Shown here in pieces: positions 61,672 through 64,000 of a DNA stretch of 64,000 bases. The stretch lies in the NCBI GenBank assembly GCA_001790515.1, contig MGCS01000012.1, positions 1 through 64,000 of the forward strand. The letters run 5' to 3'. How positions within the stretch are numbered: the stretch's first letter is position 1; each line of letters opens with the position of its first letter. Position numbers and translations under genes: made by a program. The stretch is from Candidatus Saccharibacteria bacterium RIFCSPHIGHO2_12_FULL_44_22. Its GTDB lineage: Bacteria; Patescibacteriota; Saccharimonadia; Saccharimonadales; Saccharimonadaceae. The notes beneath the pieces were generated by a model. That model was not told where the DNA came from. It saw only the letters and a list, made by a program, of their open reading frames with translations, and made no database searches.

Positions 61672-63618
61672 CTATTGGCCGCCATATCCGTAACCATACC
61701 CTAGAAAACTATTTTTTAGCTTGTGATAATCACTCACCTTTAGTGGTGTTCCGCCGGCTTTTAGCTGATCTTTAGTGGTAATGTATAGCTCACTACCGCC
61801 CTTTTGTAGGAGCAGCCAGTCATCGGTCAACCAGCCGTAGGCAACATATTCGCTCTTTGATGCAATTTCTTCTTTGCTATCAGCATTTTTGCCCCCGACA
61901 AACAACGCATTCTTGCCGTCACGCTCTTCCGACCAGAATGACGCATTGCCATTTGGTGACATCAGGTACGTTGGATAGACATCTGATCCAAACGAATCAA
62001 ACGATACGTCACTGTCTTTATACACCCCAGCTTTTAGTTCGCCGTATTTCGGTTTTTGATTTGATTCACTCGTTTTGGGAACAACCTGATAGCGAACCTC
62101 CTGGGGAAGATACAGGCGTGAACTGAGTTGCGCAACTTGGTCAATCGAGAAACTACGAACTACCTTTTTGTCAGTGCCGTCAGCTTTTGTGGTTATGATC
62201 GTCGTTTGCTTGTCTGCTGTCGTGAGTGTTGTCGCTAAGGGCGCATACCACGTTGTTGTATATGTCAAAAGCCCATCAGTAATAGCGTAATTGCTGAGTA
62301 TATTGTACAACGCAGACTGTGCGGTTGATCCAGGATCGCTTCCGTTTTCATCAATCGTCGTTATCACACCAGTGTCGGCATTGTAGCTTTTAATAGCAGT
62401 TGTTTTCGCTCGCCAATAATCAGCATTCTTGCGCTGAGCCTGGTAGACAAATGAATGGCCAATCCAACCAATGGGCGTAAAGTCCGTTTCGCCTTCATCG
62501 ATAACCTTATAGCTATCATTGTCTGATCGGACTAGGTACAATGCCTCTGGTTTGTTAGGCGCACGCTTTGCCTTTAACATGGCGAATTTCCAGTCACGAG
62601 ATGTTAATAGCGAGGTTGTTTCACTGTTTTCATCACCTGTACCTGCTACCACTACTCTACGATCGCTTCCATCAAGCGCCGTCTTGACGACGTCGATCTT
62701 GCCACTTTGTTTTGACAAGAAATACAGTGATCCGTCAGGAATAAGTGCGAATGACTTGATTGCATCGGTGACTGTCACTTCTTGCACACGATATCCAGGT
62801 GCAGACAGCACAGCTTTCAACTCCTTCGTCGCCGCAGGTACCACGACAGATGCTTTGCCTGCTTTGTCAGAACGAGCATATGTCACAGAGTCTCCATTTG
62901 TTATGATTACATCCGTAATTGCCTGATCCGTCAACCGATTCTTTATGTCTACCTCTACCAGTCTTCCGGTCGCCTCAAGTACAATTGACTGCGAATGATT
63001 GAGTGGAAGTACATCAACAGTCACCTTTTGAGACACCGGTTTGTAGTTTTCTTTTTGAATAACAGCCGTATGGACACCTAACGATACACCACTCAGTGAT
63101 GCAATGCCTGATTCGTTTGTGGTGGCCGTTACCGAATCAATGACTACCGTTGCATCAGTAACAGGCATACCACTAGCTGTATCCGTTACTGCAACATGTG
63201 CAGTCGTATGCCATGCCCAGCCTAGTGCGAAAAAACGTACCTGAGGAATTGCAAGCAGCACGATTACAAGCACGATACTCGCCGCTGGTATGTAGACCTT
63301 CCTATGTTGCCACCAGGGCTTTTTGACAACACGAGGAACAGTAGGAATAACCAGTTCTTTGTCTGGATCGACGCTCTCCTCTACTTTGCCATCTGCACCA
63401 ACCTCCGTTGATTCGATCTCACTCAGTGCCATGAGATCAATCTCGTCCTTGCTTGATACTTCAAGTTGCGGCGTCAAGTCGGTATCTTTGTCATCTGGTA
63501 TTGTCGATGAATCTATGGCTTTCTTAGATTCGGATGTCTTTTTTATCTCGACGTCTGAACTACGATCTTTATCGTCAGACAGTTCCGGTTTTTTATTCGT
63601 ATCTTTTTTTGCTGGCAT
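61672..63618 (-). CDS. membrane-anchored protein with Ig-like and propeller-like regions
   Basis: A 648-residue protein. A charged, disordered cytoplasmic tail (residues 1-105) precedes one membrane helix (VYIPAASIVLVIVLLAIPQV). Outside, two carboxypeptidase-regulatory/PEGA-like beta sandwiches follow (HVAVTDTASGMPVTDATVVIDSVTATTNESGIASLSGV; VDIKNRLTDQAITDVIITNGDS). The rest resembles a beta-propeller, with repeated short strands such as GSLYFLSKQSGKIDVVKTALDGSDRR. It ends in an aromatic/glycine tail YGYGYGGQ. Function unknown; surface display is likely. AGGAG sits oddly far (20 bases) from the ATG at 63618 and just before an in-frame GTG at 63639. It separates pyk from pgk. Confidence 0.65.
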   Translation of the reverse strand: MPAKKDTNKKPELSDDKDRSSDVEIKKTSESKKAIDSSTIPDDKDTDLTPQLEVSSKDEIDLMALSEIESTEVGADGKVEESVDPDKELVIPTVPRVVKKPWWQHRKVYIPAASIVLVIVLLAIPQVRFFALGWAWHTTAHVAVTDTASGMPVTDATVVIDSVTATTNESGIASLSGVSLGVHTAVIQKENYKPVSQKVTVDVLPLNHSQSIVLEATGRLVEVDIKNRLTDQAITDVIITNGDSVTYARSDKAGKASVVVPAATKELKAVLSAPGYRVQEVTVTDAIKSFALIPDGSLYFLSKQSGKIDVVKTALDGSDRRVVVAGTGDENSETTSLLTSRDWKFAMLKAKRAPNKPEALYLVRSDNDSYKVIDEGETDFTPIGWIGHSFVYQAQRKNADYWRAKTTAIKSYNADTGVITTIDENGSDPGSTAQSALYNILSNYAITDGLLTYTTTWYAPLATTLTTADKQTTIITTKADGTDKKVVRSFSIDQVAQLSSRLYLPQEVRYQVVPKTSESNQKPKYGELKAGVYKDSDVSFDSFGSDVYPTYLMSPNGNASFWSEERDGKNALFVGGKNADSKEEIASKSEYVAYGWLTDDWLLLQKGGSELYITTKDQLKAGGTPLKVSDYHKLKNSFLGYGYGYGGQ

Positions 63619-63685
63619 GCACGCGTGTTTTAAAAGCACTCCTTAAAGACCATCATACCATTTATGCTTATCTCAATAAACGGTA

Positions 63686-64000
63686 TTATTCGAGTACGCG
63701 GACACGGATAGTATCAGTGCCACCGATCAAACCAGGTTGTTTACCGCTGACAATAACAACAGTCACATTACCATCGGCCTTAAAGAATCCGTTCGCCTTC
63801 AGCTCCTTTGCCAGCTCAAGTCCTGCTTTTTCGCCGTCTGGACGGACAAACGATTTATTCGCATAACTTAATGCAAGTTGCTGCGCAGCACGTGGACTAC
63901 TCGTCACACTGATAATTGGTAAGTTCGGTCGATGCGCGGCAATATTACCAGCCGTTGCGCCAGACTTTGTTTCGGCGACAATCGCACCAGCGCCTAGCTG
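63686..64000 (-). CDS. pyk: pyruvate kinase, C-terminal part (cut by window edge)
   Basis: The last 104 codons of an ORF that enters from the right edge. It reads AGAIVAETKSGATAGNIAAH followed by RPNLPIISVTSSPRAAQQLALSYANKSFVRPD, the hallmark C-terminal domain of pyruvate kinase where allosteric effectors bind, and ends NVTVVIVSGKQPGLIGGTDTIRV, also typical. The enzyme makes pyruvate and ATP. It lies just upstream of the membrane protein, pgk and tpiA on the same strand, forming a lower-glycolysis cluster. Confidence 0.9.
   Translation of the reverse strand, partial: QLGAGAIVAETKSGATAGNIAAHRPNLPIISVTSSPRAAQQLALSYANKSFVRPDGEKAGLELAKELKANGFFKADGNVTVVIVSGKQPGLIGGTDTIRVRVLE

Overview
The window reads as a chromosomal segment of a small-genome, monoderm-type candidate-phyla bacterium, most likely Candidatus Saccharibacteria (TM7). 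This placement is an inference from gene content and style. TGA is used as an ordinary stop (for example pyrF, rarA and ydcF), which argues against the UGA=Gly lineages (Gracilibacteria, Absconditabacteria). Genes are densely packed with many ATGA or TAATG overlaps. Alanyl-tRNA synthetase and UvrC are shortened. Envelope genes are of Gram-positive type (LysM-CHAP, MltG, Rpf/G5 hydrolase, LiaF-like). Many genes begin 6-9 nt after a TGnTATAAT-type -10 box, so leaderless transcription looks common. No insertion sequences, prophage, CRISPR array or rRNA were seen.

Layout. 1-2320: an unidentified structured RNA running off the left edge, a C39-like peptidase, an isolated GC-rich pyrF, and tRNA-Phe. 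2325-5291: slipin, ddl and an aminotransferase. 5417-7367: a TrmB-like regulator and rarA. 7368-12309: glycosyltransferase, GH37 trehalase, a small promoter-sORF-terminator unit, and typA. 12440-19110: tRNA-Leu, then a leftward operon of an alpha/beta-hydrolase-like gene, uvrC, pepP, a YvlD-type membrane gene, secG and an orphan peptide-binding protein. 19160-23025: membrane and envelope-stress genes (VIT1-like transporter, LiaF-like, CBU_0592-like, PH-like) behind trhO. 23154-31981: ABC exporter, GreA/B-C-terminal protein, bL25, DedA, a hairpin-rich gap, uvrA, and exonuclease I.

31996-36813 is the most unusual region. A four-gene pilin-like operon carries two large proteins that share a homologous eight-cysteine domain of about 300 residues fused to different prepilin-type N-termini. 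Directly downstream lies an orphan GC-rich unit with a consensus promoter, switch-like leader hairpins, a 47-codon ORF, 20-nt terminal inverted repeats and its own terminator.

36871-47544: obgE; a LysM-CHAP hydrolase with a long structured leader; an FtsA-like / baseplate-J-like / ruvX / mltG cluster; a novel acidic protein; alaS; and a 50-residue charged helix. 47637-50433: nifS-like, ydcF and mnmA, pairing a sulfur donor with tRNA thiolation. 50462-58162: pcrA, nudix, rpf, rsmA, metG, tatD and two unknowns, collinear. 58224-64000: lower glycolysis (pyk fragment, pgk, tpiA) interleaved with two large membrane-anchored proteins of unknown function.
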